Below are positions 54,977 through 64,000 of a stretch of 64,000 nucleotides of DNA, one piece after another. The notes below the pieces were generated by a model. That model was not told where the DNA came from. It saw only the letters and a program-made list of their open reading frames with translations, and did not search any database. Source of the DNA: Coprinellus micaceus (Eukaryota; Basidiomycota; Agaricomycetes; Agaricales; Psathyrellaceae). Positions within the stretch are counted from its first letter, which is position 1. Each line of letters opens with the position of its first letter. The position numbers and the translations under genes are program-made. The DNA lies in NCBI GenBank assembly GCA_951394405.1, contig OX596338.1:2046001-2110000 (forward strand), written 5' to 3'.

Positions 54977-56796
54977 ATGGCGGATTGGGCTTCAGACTCG
55001 AACGATGCGGTGACACTGTCTATGGGTAAGTACCCCTGTGTGTTCTCGTTTCCATGACTCAGGGAGAACAGTCAGAGCAAAGGAGGACAAGGAAGTTCTG
55101 GCAGAGGAGGAAAGCTACGAGGGATTCCATCCAGGATTTACATACCCTGTACGTTCCAAATCGTACTTTTCCCCCTTAACGGACTGCTAACCTCTTCCCA
55201 TAGATATATGGCGAAGACGAAAAGATTTACGGTTACAAGGACCTAGTCATTGACGTGAGTCTGGCTTTGCGCTTGCAGGAGCGAACAACTGACGGCTCTC
55301 AGTTGAGATTCGCGTCAGGTTCCCTAACCCAGTTTCTCAACGTTACCTCCTCCGAGAGACTTGCATCTTCTACCACCGACGATCCCAAAACAACGCTTTC
55401 CGAGTTCATTCCCGAAGGTATAGTGACAAGGCTTGCTTGGATGAGAGGAAGCTTATTTGGCCCAGGCTACCTTACCGACGAGGCCGAATTTCTCAAGCGC
55501 GTTGAAGAGGATGCTACCATCTTCCGTCCAAGTGGTAAACTCATCCATACATATACCCGCCCGTCGCCCTCTGCCAGGGGCAAGGGTAAAGGGAGTGCAA
55601 GCGCTCAGCCTTTGGATGCCAGTAGTGAGGACGCGATTGAGTATGAGGTGTACCACGTACGTCATTGCGGTGCTTCCGCCTACCTGTGCCCTCACTGCTG
55701 TCTAGACCACTTGGGATACAGATGGATTCCGAGAATACCATCGGAAGATGCAACTGTTTATCCTTCTCTATATCGAAGGCGGTTCCTACATTCAAGAAGA
55801 CGAAGAGACATGGGAATTTGTACTCCTGTCAGTTAGCTTTTTCGTCTAATGAATCTAAAACTCATTAAAATCTAGGTTCGAAAAGCGGAAACGGAGGTCC
55901 GACCCCGGCATCGTGACATACCACTTCATGGGATACTCGTCCTTGTATCCTTTCTACCACTACCCTGAAAGCCTTCGGATGCGACTAAGGTACGTATTCA
56001 CACACCCCATATTCTCGCACAACTTCATGACTTGTTCAGCCAATTTGTCATCCTTCCGCCATACCAACGCGCCGGCCACGGCTGTAAGCCCTGCGCTCCT
56101 TGTTAGCGCTCCTCGGTACTGACTTCTCTTTACAGCTGAACTTTACAATGCTATCTACCAATACGTTTTCACCCAGACCAACATCGCCGAGCTCACGGTC
56201 GAAGACCCCGCAGAAGCTTTCGAAGACCTTCGCGATAAGAACGATTTACTCATGCTCCTGTCTCATGAGCAATTCATGAAAGAAGCTTTCGGCGAGCCCG
56301 AGTCATATGGAGGCGGTCGTGTAGGTGGAGTCGGCAAGGCAGGTCGCGCGGGAAGGGGGGGTGGGCAGAAGGCCCAGGGGAAGGGGAAGATAGTGCCACC
56401 GAGCGATAAGGTATGGTTAGAGAGGTGGAGGAAGGATTTGAAGATTGCGTTGGTGCGTTTCTAATGAACCCTCGGTCGTGGTTTAGTGACTAAACTATAG
56501 ACCATTAAATTAACAGAGGCAATTCCAAAGGCTAACGGAGATGCTGATACTCTTCAAGATGGATATGTCTGACGCAAGGTTTATGAGAGCGTACCGCTTG
56601 CAGGTCAAAGAGCGACTCTACCGCTTCAACTTTGTACGTGCTTGGAGTTTCGCCTCTTCGTAAAACTCCAACCGATCTACTTCAAACGCAGGAAATTCTT
56701 GCTCAGATAGACAAGGAGGAACGACACGAAAAGCTCGAGGAAACTTTCCAGAGCGTCAAGGATGATTATCACCGCATTTTAGCCCTCGTGAGCTGA
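54977..56796 (+). CDS. HAT1: Histone acetyltransferase type B catalytic subunit (433 aa)
   Basis: Eleven exons give 434 codons. The N-terminal domain holds FTYPIYGEDEKIYGYKDL and IDLRFASGSLTQFLNV. The GNAT core has HTTWDTDGFREYHRKMQLFI, IEGGSYIQEDEETWEFVLL, GYSSLYPFYHYPESLRMRLS and QFVILPPYQRAGHGSELY, where QRAGHG binds the acetyl-CoA pyrophosphate. The catalytic Glu region TVEDPAEAFEDLRDKNDL is present. Hat1 acetylates Lys5 and Lys12 of newly made histone H4 with Hat2. A Gly/Arg-rich insert (about 315-340) breaks the C-terminal helical domain. The intron at 55418-55465 is 48 nt and in frame, so retention would add 16 residues. Other introns: 55026-55071, 55149-55203, 55255-55302, 55657-55705, 55828-55875, 55990-56039, 56084-56135, 56453-56516, 56634-56691. 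Confidence 0.94.
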
Positions 56797-56979
56797 AGGA
56801 TGAGCTGGTTGTAGAGTGGTTTGTGTATTTATTTATTTTGCTGTTGCTTTGGTTACTGGTTCACGAGGAGGGGATACAAAAAGCGGTGAGTAGGGAACGA
56901 CAGACACCAGAAATGAAAGCAATTCATGACGGTCAACGTGGGCCCAGAGGTACGGCGGAACACGATCAGACCAGTCGAT

Positions 56980-57824
56980 CTACGAATGCTTAGCAGCTCT
57001 GGCCAACATACGGTGCTCCTCGCGGACAGTCTTCAAATCGCCATTGTCGGTAGGCTCCGACTCGCGCAGTAACGGACACCAGTTTGTCCCAAACTCCGCG
57101 ACGAGGCGTGGGTGGTCCATCCACAAGAAGGTCATCAAGAGTATGCCCAGGTCGAGCGTAACCTCGTCGGGGTTAAATATATGAAGCGTCCAGCGCGTTT
57201 GGTCGTTGAAGTACCCCGCAGTGAGATATCGACGCCCACAACGGGCTACCACTTTGTTGTCGCTATAGGTGTGGAGCTTCTGCAATGTCAAAATGTGAGG
57301 TGAAGGCGAGGGCGGGGACTTACGACGCAGCCGCCATCCTGGCACCTCCATCTATACCTCACTCCGTCATTCCCAATAAAATTCTGATCCTTCTCCCTTC
57401 CAAAAATCGGTTCTTTACCCCTGAGTCGGGAGTATTCTTTTCAGCCAAGCCCCTTTCCATCGAGAGACACGAAACGAGACACTCACACAGGCAGGGCATG
57501 CCTTCGTCGCATAAACCTCCTTGCCATGACCCCCAGTTTGTCATTCCCTTCAGCCAGGTACCGAGAGTGGAAGTATGCCTGGGACACGATGCCCTTCCAC
57601 TCGATCATGGCCAACTCTTCGGGCTCTTTGCTTTTGCCCGGTAGGCGCCTAAATTCTTGATGGGATAGACGCCGGAGGGGGAGAATTCGTTTGTGGGCGT
57701 CTATACGGGTGGTAGGGACGAGTTTGTTTGCAGGCTTCCGTGTGACGATAGAGTAATAGACGTTCCCATCAACGGAGCAAAGCTGGGTCTGGGCGAGGTT
57801 CTTCTCGAGGAAGACGAGGTCCAT
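56980..57824 (-). CDS. DUF6593-type protein, copy 2 (244 aa)
   Basis: Three exons (introns 57421-57486 and 57280-57323) give 244 residues. Start MDLVFLEKNLAQTQLCSVDG, then NVYYSIVTRKPANKLVPTTR, AMIEWKG, FGREKDQNFIGNDGVRYRW, KLHTYSDNKVVARCGRRYL, and near the end LDLGILLMTFLWMDHPRLV. Copy 3 (58447-59267) is its nearest relative, sharing NVYYxI, the GNDxVxYRW block and TFLWMDHPRL. The order of strands and the hydrophobic last segment match the DUF6593 pattern. It lies tail-to-tail with HAT1. An in-frame ATG 39 codons upstream exists but the MDLVF start is conserved among copies. A TTATTTAAG box lies about 190 bases upstream. Function unknown. Confidence 0.82.
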
Positions 57825-58446
57825 TGTTATCCCAATTCGGCTGGGTCGAGAGAACAGGAGCCTTGGAAGGGAGTGGAGACTGAGGTGCGGATCAAGGATC
57901 GTCCGTTGGATAATGACAGTGGAGGGTGTGTGCGCGTTCAAGATTTCGAGAAGGGTAGGTGGTGGCGGTTCTGGAAGGGCTCAAGCTTGGGTGTGGGGCG
58001 TCTTAAATAACCTCACACATCCGAGCCGCACCGAAGCGCTCAGGCTCATAAGTCTGAGTCAGAAATCAGCGGCTAGGTTTGGGACGAATAATAGGGGATT
58101 CGAAACATGTCGCACGCTGTGACCAAGACCATCCCTGGTGGAGGGTGAGGAACTCGGAATCGGATTGCCTGCAGTGACCGACTAGGTACTGTAGTGTACA
58201 AAATATAAGAGGTAGAGGTGGTCCACCCGAGCAGACCCTAACGGCACGGGCCACGTCTGATCCTTCTCTATTGAAAGTGAACGTGAGACCGATGGCACGA
58301 CAAGCTCCTGGGGCCACCACCGCGGTCGTTGCAGGTACGTAGAAGCGGCGTCGAGGGAACGGGGAGACCCACTCTCATAAAGCCTGTGTGGAGGCGATAT
58401 GCGGGAAGGGTACAAGGGTTTCCGGAGTTTCTCCCCATCCCGCCGG
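57825..58446. other. Intergenic region between DUF6593 copies 2 and 3
   Basis: About 620 bases between two same-strand genes. A possible TATA-like TTATTTAAG for copy 2 lies near 58010. Open frames here are short and unlike any family. Confidence 0.5.
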
Positions 58447-59267
58447 TCATAGCGACCGCTCGGTCTCAGAAGAACACCGAGGGCGCTCTGGCGGGCAAGG
58501 ACTTCGGTCGCCGACGATCGACAACTGCTTCTGCAGCCTGGGATGGTCCATCCAAAGGAAAGTGGTCAGAAGTAAACTCAAGTCGAGCGTGAGGTCCTTC
58601 GGTTGGTTGATATGGAGTGTGGTCCGGGGTTTTTGACCCGAGAATATGCCCTCTTTCACCCGTCGACGTATACAACGCGCGACTTCGGCGTTGTCACTGG
58701 CTCGAGTCAGCTAGCGGACGACCGATCCCTCTGTTTCAGATTCGAGACAACGGTTGGAGGGGGGGGGGGACTCACGACGCATCCATAGGGCATCATCTTC
58801 CATCGATATTTCACATCATCGTTCCCAATGAATGACTGCTCCTTCTGCTTCCCGAACACCCTCTTGGAAGGCCTTCGCAATGTATCAGTAAACCAGACCC
58901 AAACGGATGATGGGAGAGAAGATGGAATGTAGTGAAACGACACATACAGCTTCAACGCATGTCTCTTCTTCATGAACTGCTCGGCGGGCACGACCTCCTC
59001 CGCAAGGGCCTTACAATGCAAGTACGCAGGACTACTCGCACCGTCCTTCCATTTGATCTTCGCGACGTCGTCTTTACTCTTCGGAAGTCGCTTGAACTCC
59101 CTGTGAGACACCGGCTCGAGCGGAAGCAACCTCCTCGTCGCCTCGATGCGAGTAACGGGGGAGGAGTCGGCAGAGGTTTGTTCGGTGGAAATGTTGTAGT
59201 AGACATTGCCCTTGGGTGTGACGAGTGAGGTATGTACATGACTCTTGTTTACGAAGACGAGATCCAT
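58447..59267 (-). CDS. DUF6593-type protein, copy 3 (226 aa)
   Basis: Three exons (introns 58873-58947 and 58711-58775) give 226 residues. Start MDLVFVNKSHVHTSLVTPKG, then NVYYNISTEQTSADSSPVTR, AKIKWKDGASSPAYLH, FGKQKEQSFIGNDDVKYRW, and the end block LDLSLLLTTFLWMDHPRLQK. Intron positions and phases equal those of copies 1 and 2. The second intron contains an uninterrupted run of 11-12 C on the coding strand just after the donor. A CTATTTAA box lies about 120 bases upstream of the ATG. It sits 622 bases upstream of copy 2 on the same strand, so the two are a tandem pair. Function unknown. Confidence 0.82.
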
Positions 59268-59870
59268 GGTCGAGATTGCTACGATAGGTGGGCGAGGTGT
59301 GTTTGGTTGTTCGGTTCGACGATATGGAAGTATGAGATGGTGGTTGAGAGTCAAGAGTGGAGGGGACTGGAACCGACGGCGTACCGGGTTAAATAGCTGC
59401 ACCAGTGAACCCAACATTCTCCTGAAACTGAAACGGGTTTCAGAGACTGGGGTGCACTCACAATAGACAACAGCAGGATACCATCCAGTCTTAGATCCAG
59501 CAATACCGAAGGTGTGCCTCAAAATCGAGGCTCCGTTACAAACAGGTCAGGGAGTGTAGATGAATAGTCTAAGCCTGTAGAAGTCGACCGATAATCTTCT
59601 GATAGCCTGCACAAGCGCCCAATACAGGCAGGAGCGTAATGAGCGACGATCACGGCACTCGAAGGTTGCTCAGCGGGATATAGAGCCGCCAAAGTGTTGG
59701 ATATGTCAATTGGAATCGGTGCGCCGGTGGACGTCAATACGCCCCGGCGTGGTCCTTGTGGTGAGGTAGTCGCAGCGTGAGTCGGAAGGGGTCCTTCCTC
59801 ATCGTAACAAAGGTTAGGGTGCGCCAAGGAATGCAAGAGGGAATCCAGAAACGCATCCGACCTGGGCCCA
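59268..59870. other. Flank of DUF6593 copy 3 and possible lost C-terminus of the F-box gene
   Basis: About 600 bases. On the minus strand an open frame runs from about 59870 to the stop at 59519, starting YDGPRSDAFLDSLLHSLAHP. It lies one base out of frame with the end of the F-box gene and reads like further leucine-rich sequence. It may be a coding tail cut off by a frameshift, or lie behind an unseen short intron. Confidence 0.35.
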
Positions 59871-60787
59871 TCATATCCGCTCTTCGATACGGAGGTAGGT
59901 TAACGAAGGCAGGCGGCTGTGAGAGAGAATATACCAAGCGTTGTTGGTCGCCGTTGTCAAGGAGAGTCTCTCCACTTTGGGAAGGTCGAAGACGAGGTCG
60001 TATGGGAGAGTGAAGAGGGGACTCGACGTGAATCTCATACATTTCAAGTGAAGATGCGTGAGGCTGGCCGTACTTGAAAGGTGGTCCGCAAGAGCAGAGA
60101 GTCCCTGGTAGAATCGGAGCTCGACAACGATATGTGTAAGACTGGGGGTGGTATGGTCAAGCAGATGGAGGCTACGGGCAAGGAACGAGGTGCTGGGAAG
60201 CCCTGGAAAGATGGATATTCTATCATGATGTGAAGCGCACAGTCGTCAACGACAAGCGACCTCCACCGTTCCGAAGTTGCCATTAGCCAGGGAAACCTTT
60301 CAAGGGAAGGGATGTCCCCGATCCCTACGTCGAGCAGATGGCCACCAGATCTGTCCAAGCACCTTTTGACGAAGGCCTTGAAAACTCGAGCTGCCGCTTC
60401 CGCATCGTCGTACCGCCTTTCCAGGGACTCTGAATCGAGCCAAAGGCTGGACCACAGGGCCGGGGTAGCTACTGCTACAGAATACCGCCGACGACAGACA
60501 CGCAATAGGGCGAATACTGGCGATTCGTGGGGTATCTCTGGGTCGGTGCTGATCATGGCCTGTCCAGGAAGAGAAAACATTTCTGCCAGTATCTCGTCTG
60601 GCAGCCGGTTGAACACATCGCCCGGGGGGCTGGTGCGTAAACTCGAAAAACGATTTCTGAGCTCAGACACCGCAGGCCTGCATCCAGCCAGTGCATTCAT
60701 AAATATATCCGTGTCGAGGAAAACCACTCACTCGTCCTCACCCAAGCTGGAATTTCTCGCTACTTCCCGTTCGTCCTCCTGGGGCAT
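59871..60787 (-). CDS. F-box protein with leucine-rich region (274 aa as read)
   Basis: Three exons: 60732-60787, 60241-60677 and 59871-60202. The start MPQEDEREVARNSSLGEDEP splices to VSELRNRFSSL, then the F-box: FNRLPDEILAEMFSLP, SPVFALLRVCRR, ATPALWSSLWL. After a 38-nt intron (60203-60240) come leucine-rich strands: SLTHIVVELRFYQGL, SLTHLHLKCMRF, LPKVERLSLTT, LPSLTYLRIEER. The F-box recruits a target to an SCF ubiquitin ligase through Skp1, with the repeats choosing the substrate. This plan is common in Agaricomycetes. The frame stops at 59871-59873, yet one base out of frame the sequence continues in a similar style to 59519. The product may be truncated or the gene disrupted. Confidence 0.75.
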
Positions 60788-60918
60788 GACGAGCACAGTT
60801 GGTTGTGGTAGCAGGAACCAATGTGATGTCGGGTCAAGAGGGAATTGCACCCGTTCGCGTTCTCGACGCGTTCTGCGCTGCATCAATCACATTCAATGTC
60901 TCTCACCTACCAACCACG
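60788..60918. promoter_or_regulatory. Short divergent promoter between F-box and membrane-protein genes
   Basis: 131 bases separate the two start codons. No TATA box is obvious. An upstream in-frame ATG for the plus-strand gene (60799) would reduce this space further. Confidence 0.4.
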
Positions 60919-61869
60919 ATGTCCAACTTCGACGACCCTCGAGCACTTGAACGAGCACTTGTCACTATCGTACAGGAAATCATAGGCAATGCTATAGCCC
61001 CTCAAGCAGTTGTCAACACCGCGGCGACGGCTGCTGCTGCTACCACTGATGTCGTAAAAGGGCTTGATCTCAGGGAGCCTTGGACGGTTCTGAAGTGGTT
61101 GAAGGAGGCGAGGAAGCAGATTGGTGGGTTGCATATCCCATAGAATACTGGACCAGAACCAATTATGCGTAGCTCCTCATGCAGATAAGGTCCCTCTGCC
61201 CATCGTGCAGGGCCTCGCCCAAACCATCTTTCCCCCAGCTCAGGCGGTTGTCCCCGTAATCCGGTATCTCCAGACGTCGCCCTCCTCCAAAACCGCCACC
61301 TCCTCAGCTGCTGCCCTGGCGACACTCGCATCCCCGGGGGCTTCGCAACAGCAAATATACATCATCCCTATTGTGCAGAGGTCGCCTGCGCCTCACCCCC
61401 GGATACGCGCAGTGCAGAGGACAGTGCGAGACATCGGATTGTGGGCACGGGGAAAGCCAATCCTTGCCCTTGGGCTAGCCTATGCGCTATATCGAGCTAG
61501 GAGAGTACCAGGGAGTGTGGTCAGAGTGTTGGATCGGGTCGTCAATGCGCTGTGGGCGTGGCTGTGGGCGAATGCTTTGAGGGCGACGAGGAGGCATATA
61601 ATGTGGGCCTCCAAAAGGCTCAGAGGAGCGAAGGAAAAGGCACAAGGTGCGTATGCCCCTTTCAGTGTGAGTATCGGAGTTAATAGGACCTGGTAGGCTA
61701 CTATCCTTGGCTCTTCCAGCCGTCTCCTGTTGTTGCAGCTGGGGAAGCACCTGCGGACGGAGAGGGTAAAGTAAGGCTGGACATTGGCGACGCGGTCTGG
61801 GTGATCATTACCGCCATTGTCGCGGTGTACGTCACGGTCAACCGCAAGAAGATCTTCAAACGAAAGTGA
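60919..61869 (+). CDS. Small membrane protein of unknown function (278 aa)
   Basis: Three exons (introns 61124-61184 and 61667-61719) give 278 residues starting MSNFDDPRALERALVTIVQE. An Ala-rich helix (AATAAAATTDVVKGLDL) is followed by EPWTVLKWLKEARKQIDKV. The middle has a hydrophobic segment (PILALGLAYALYRA), then two Trp-rich amphipathic helices (VVNALWAWLWANALRATRRH). The C-terminus carries a clear membrane segment, DAVWVIITAIVAVYVTV, followed by NRKKIFKRK, a short basic tail ending in Lys residues such as those of ER-resident type I proteins. No known domain is recognised. ATG 60799 is in frame upstream but gives an unlikely extension. Function unknown. Confidence 0.7.
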
Positions 61870-61942
61870 AGGGGACACAGCAGGTTTGTGTGTGGAAGGC
61901 CCAGCGGGTATGATAATATGTAACCAAAAAAACCTGCAGGGA

Positions 61943-62883
61943 TTATGTTGATGGAGCAGCATAATCCTTCTTTATCTTCTCCAACATGTAATTCATCCTC
62001 ATCTTCATGTTGGGCTGTCCTCTTGATTCTCCTCCTCCATGGCCACCCCTACCACGCCCGCCATCACCACCTCCCCGTCCTCGGCCAATGCTGAATCGTC
62101 CCCCTCCGGAGTGCTTGTTCAGGGGATCAGCTCGGAAGTTATGCAAGTTCTTTTTGTCGTAGGCTTCGCGTTTGAGGTCGCGCAGTGACTTTTCGCGTTC
62201 TTCATCGCCTTCGTCCGCGTTGTCGCGAGAGTAAGGGGCTTTTGATTTGCCCTTCAAGTCTTTCGCAGGTGAAGGAGTGTTTTGAATTTCGTTCTGCCAG
62301 GAAGACTTTGACGCTAACTTTTCGGGCCGGGGTTGGCGGGGCACAGAGCGGGAAGAAGATGGGTCGTTTCGCCGGAGGTGGGGAGGAAGCTCGGCCTTCT
62401 GTGGCGGAGGGCGTTTCGAGCGTTTCAGGGGACGCTCTTCTGCCTCGGATTCGATCTCGGGGTCCTCAGATGGAATCTTTTGGGGTCGAGACTGTGAGAG
62501 CTCCTTGTCGTCCGTTCCTCCCGTCTCCTCCCGCTCCTGGCCAGGAATCTCCCAAGGCTTCTTCACGGCTGGAATAACGCCCTCATCCTGAAGTTTCCTC
62601 TTCTCTCTGCTCCATTTGCTCTTGATTTGGGCCTTTTCTATCCATGCCTTTTTGAGCTTCTTCGCTGCGAGTGGGGGTTAATATTGTAGGACGGTTGTAA
62701 AGAACCAAAGCTGTACGCACCTTGCGAAGGATGGAGATGCTGGAAGGTCGGAGGCTGTTTCCTCTTGCGCTTCTGTTGCTGTTCCTGCACCGACATTGGG
62801 AGATGAGCGACTTCAGGAAGAGGTGGTCGTGGTCGAGGCAGTGAGGGAGGATCTCCGCTTACCTCATGTAACTCCGCTCGCAT
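61943..62883 (-). CDS. rRNA-processing protein, Fyv7/CCDC59-like (268 aa)
   Basis: Three exons (introns 62785-62862 and 62665-62720) give 268 residues. The protein is very basic: EQQQKRKRKQPPTFQHLHP, KKLKKAWIEKAQIKSKWSR, a charged Ser/Pro middle, then NLHNFRADPLNKHSGGGRF, a Gly/Arg repeat (GRGRGGGDGGRGRGGHGGG) and the closing block GQPNMKMRMNYMLEKIKKDY. That closing block, RGQPxMxxRMxxxLEKI, is what I associate with the Fyv7/CCDC59 rRNA-processing family, nucleolar factors needed for 18S rRNA maturation. The RGG stretch suits RNA binding. The gene is head-to-head with eIF1, only 94 bases between start codons. The family assignment is from motif memory, so moderate. Confidence 0.65.
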
Positions 62884-62977
62884 CAGGAGTCAGACGGTGG
62901 AAATCTTTCATATAGAGTGAGCCTTCTCTGGTCTTGTACTCCAACCACCACCACACCCCGTCACTCACTACCTTTTT
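62884..62977. promoter_or_regulatory. 94-bp divergent promoter between the Fyv7-like gene and eIF1
   Basis: Only 94 bases lie between the two divergent ATGs, so the genes must share promoter elements. The eIF1 side ends in a CT-rich leader (CACTACCTTTTT before the ATG). No TATA box is visible, as often in fungal translation genes. Confidence 0.55.
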
Positions 62978-63670
62978 ATGAGCGTTCAGAATCTCAATAC
63001 TTTCGGTGAGTAGTCCAGGGCAGGGTTCGAGATGCGGGTGGAGGAGCTATCGGTGTAGATAGCGCCCCCCAGATCTTGGAACCAAGGGTCGAGGAGCAGG
63101 CGCCCGCTGACCTAGGATCGCTTCACAGATCCCTTTGCTGACGAAGGGGACCCGCTCAACGAGACCACCGCGGACGTCGGGACCAACGAGTACATCCATA
63201 TTCGTATCCAGCAGAGGAATGGAAGGAAGACCCTGACCACTCTCCAGGGATTGCCTAAGCGTGAGTGTTAACAGATCGCCAGCTTGGTACGCTTCTGATT
63301 TCTGGATAGAATACGATCCCAAGAAGCTATTGAAAGCCTTCAAGAAGGTGAGACCGCGAACGGATTGATGCGACTTGCTCAGTGCTCTGCTGTGGAACGG
63401 AAGATGGGGGTCTCGGCCGCTTCGGGTTCCGAAGAGCGCCACTCATACTCTCCGTGGCGCACACAGAGTCACAGTAACTGCCGTACTGCCATCCAAGTAT
63501 AAGGAAACTAACATGCATATTCGTAGGAGTTCGCCTGCAACGGCACCCTTGTCGAGGACGAGAAGATGGGTCAGGTCATCCAATTGCAGGGCGACCAACG
63601 TGCCAAGATCTCTACTTTCCTCGTCGAGAACGGCTTGGAGAAGTCTACCATCAAGGTCCACGGTTTCTAA
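62978..63670 (+). CDS. SUI1: Translation initiation factor eIF1 (SUI1, 113 aa)
   Basis: Four exons: 62978-63005, 63129-63260, 63310-63347 and 63527-63670, giving 113 residues. The product reads MSVQNLNTFDPFADEGD, YIHIRIQQRNGRKTLTTLQG, LKAFKKEFACNGTLVED, MGQVIQLQGDQRAKISTFL, IKVHGF, the complete SUI1/eIF1 family pattern. eIF1 binds the 40S subunit near the P site and enforces correct AUG choice. The first and third introns (123 and 179 nt) are the longest in the window, as is common in highly expressed fungal genes. It is divergently paired with the Fyv7-like ribosome assembly gene. Confidence 0.97.
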
Positions 63671-64000
63671 ACCTCCCCTTCGCTAGAGGTGGCTACTATT
63701 ACGATCAACGCTACTTTATCCCTTCCCCGCCTTCGACACGCGAGCGCTGCGTGAAGGGTTCAAGATGACATAGAATGCCGTAGCCATGATGAGCCCTCCC
63801 TACCATTCCTTACCCCGACATGCGTTATTCCCCCGATTCACGACGCTGTAGTTTATGAGCCTCCCAGTCGCCATTTATATCTTTGTGTAACTTTATTAGT
63901 TCGCATACTATGTATCCAATACGGTTCGGCAACACAAAGTTTACTGAGGGCCCTGGGTATTGTTCGCGAAAGATCACTGCAGTGGTATGCCCCCGCGAAT
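63671..64000. other. 3' flank of eIF1
   Basis: 330 bases to the window end. Pyrimidine- and AT-rich sequence (63850-63920) fits an eIF1 3' untranslated region. No further gene is supported. Confidence 0.5.

Noticed and set aside
1..64000. CRISPR arrays, bacterial operons, ribosome binding sites
   Set aside because: The genome is eukaryotic (spliceosomal introns throughout); no direct-repeat/spacer pattern was seen.

Overview
This is a piece of a fungal nuclear genome. Every confident gene is split by short introns (mostly 45-85 nt) with gt..ag ends. The gene families point to Basidiomycota, most likely Agaricomycetes: three DUF6593-type proteins, an F-box/LRR protein, an HSPA12-like Hsp70, a fungal E3-binding protein of pyruvate dehydrogenase, and SCAP. 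I rebuilt exon structures by eye. For the multi-exon genes recognised by family, the summed exon lengths divide by three and the joined protein follows the known family.

Layout. 1-80: tail of an unknown gene. 0.25-5.84 kb: four minus-strand genes for related membrane-anchored coiled-coil proteins. 7.0-11.0 kb: SMG6/EST1-like nuclease (minus). 11-14.9 kb: no supported gene, but a large inverted repeat near 13.8-14.6 kb. 14.9-16.1 kb: two small tandem paralogues of an unknown family. 16.5-18.1 kb: eRF1. 20.9-22.7 kb: glutathione reductase (minus). 25.1-27.0 kb: a disordered protein (minus). 27-36.2 kb: about 9 kb with no supported gene. 36.2-38.5 kb: large-subunit catalase (minus). 38.9-43.3 kb: a diverged PDX1 paralogue, RAD1 (minus) and PDX1 itself (minus). 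43.5-47.6 kb: SCAP. 48.1-50.6 kb: Hsp70-like ATPase (minus). 51.0-51.9 kb: DUF6593 copy 1. 52.1-54.0 kb: succinyl-CoA:3-ketoacid CoA-transferase (minus). 54.2-54.7 kb: a MITE-like element. 55.0-56.8 kb: HAT1. 57.0-59.3 kb: DUF6593 copies 2 and 3. 59.9-60.8 kb: F-box protein (minus). 60.9-61.9 kb: a small membrane protein. 61.9-62.9 kb: a Fyv7-like rRNA-processing protein (minus). 63.0-63.7 kb: eIF1. 63.7-64.0 kb: 3' flank.

How the genes relate. Most are unrelated housekeeping genes: translation start and stop (eIF1, eRF1), mRNA decay (SMG6), ribosome assembly, histone acetylation (HAT1), DNA-damage checkpoint (RAD1), sterol sensing (SCAP), redox defence (catalase, glutathione reductase) and mitochondrial acyl-CoA metabolism (PDX1, SCOT). 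Several are head-to-head pairs with short shared promoters: catalase/PDX1-like, PDX1/SCAP, F-box/membrane protein and Fyv7-like/eIF1. The accessory and more novel content is the coiled-coil gene array, the small tandem pair at 15 kb, the PDX1 paralogue that has lost its lipoyl lysine, the DUF6593 trio, the MITE-like element and the 13.8-14.6 kb inverted repeat.
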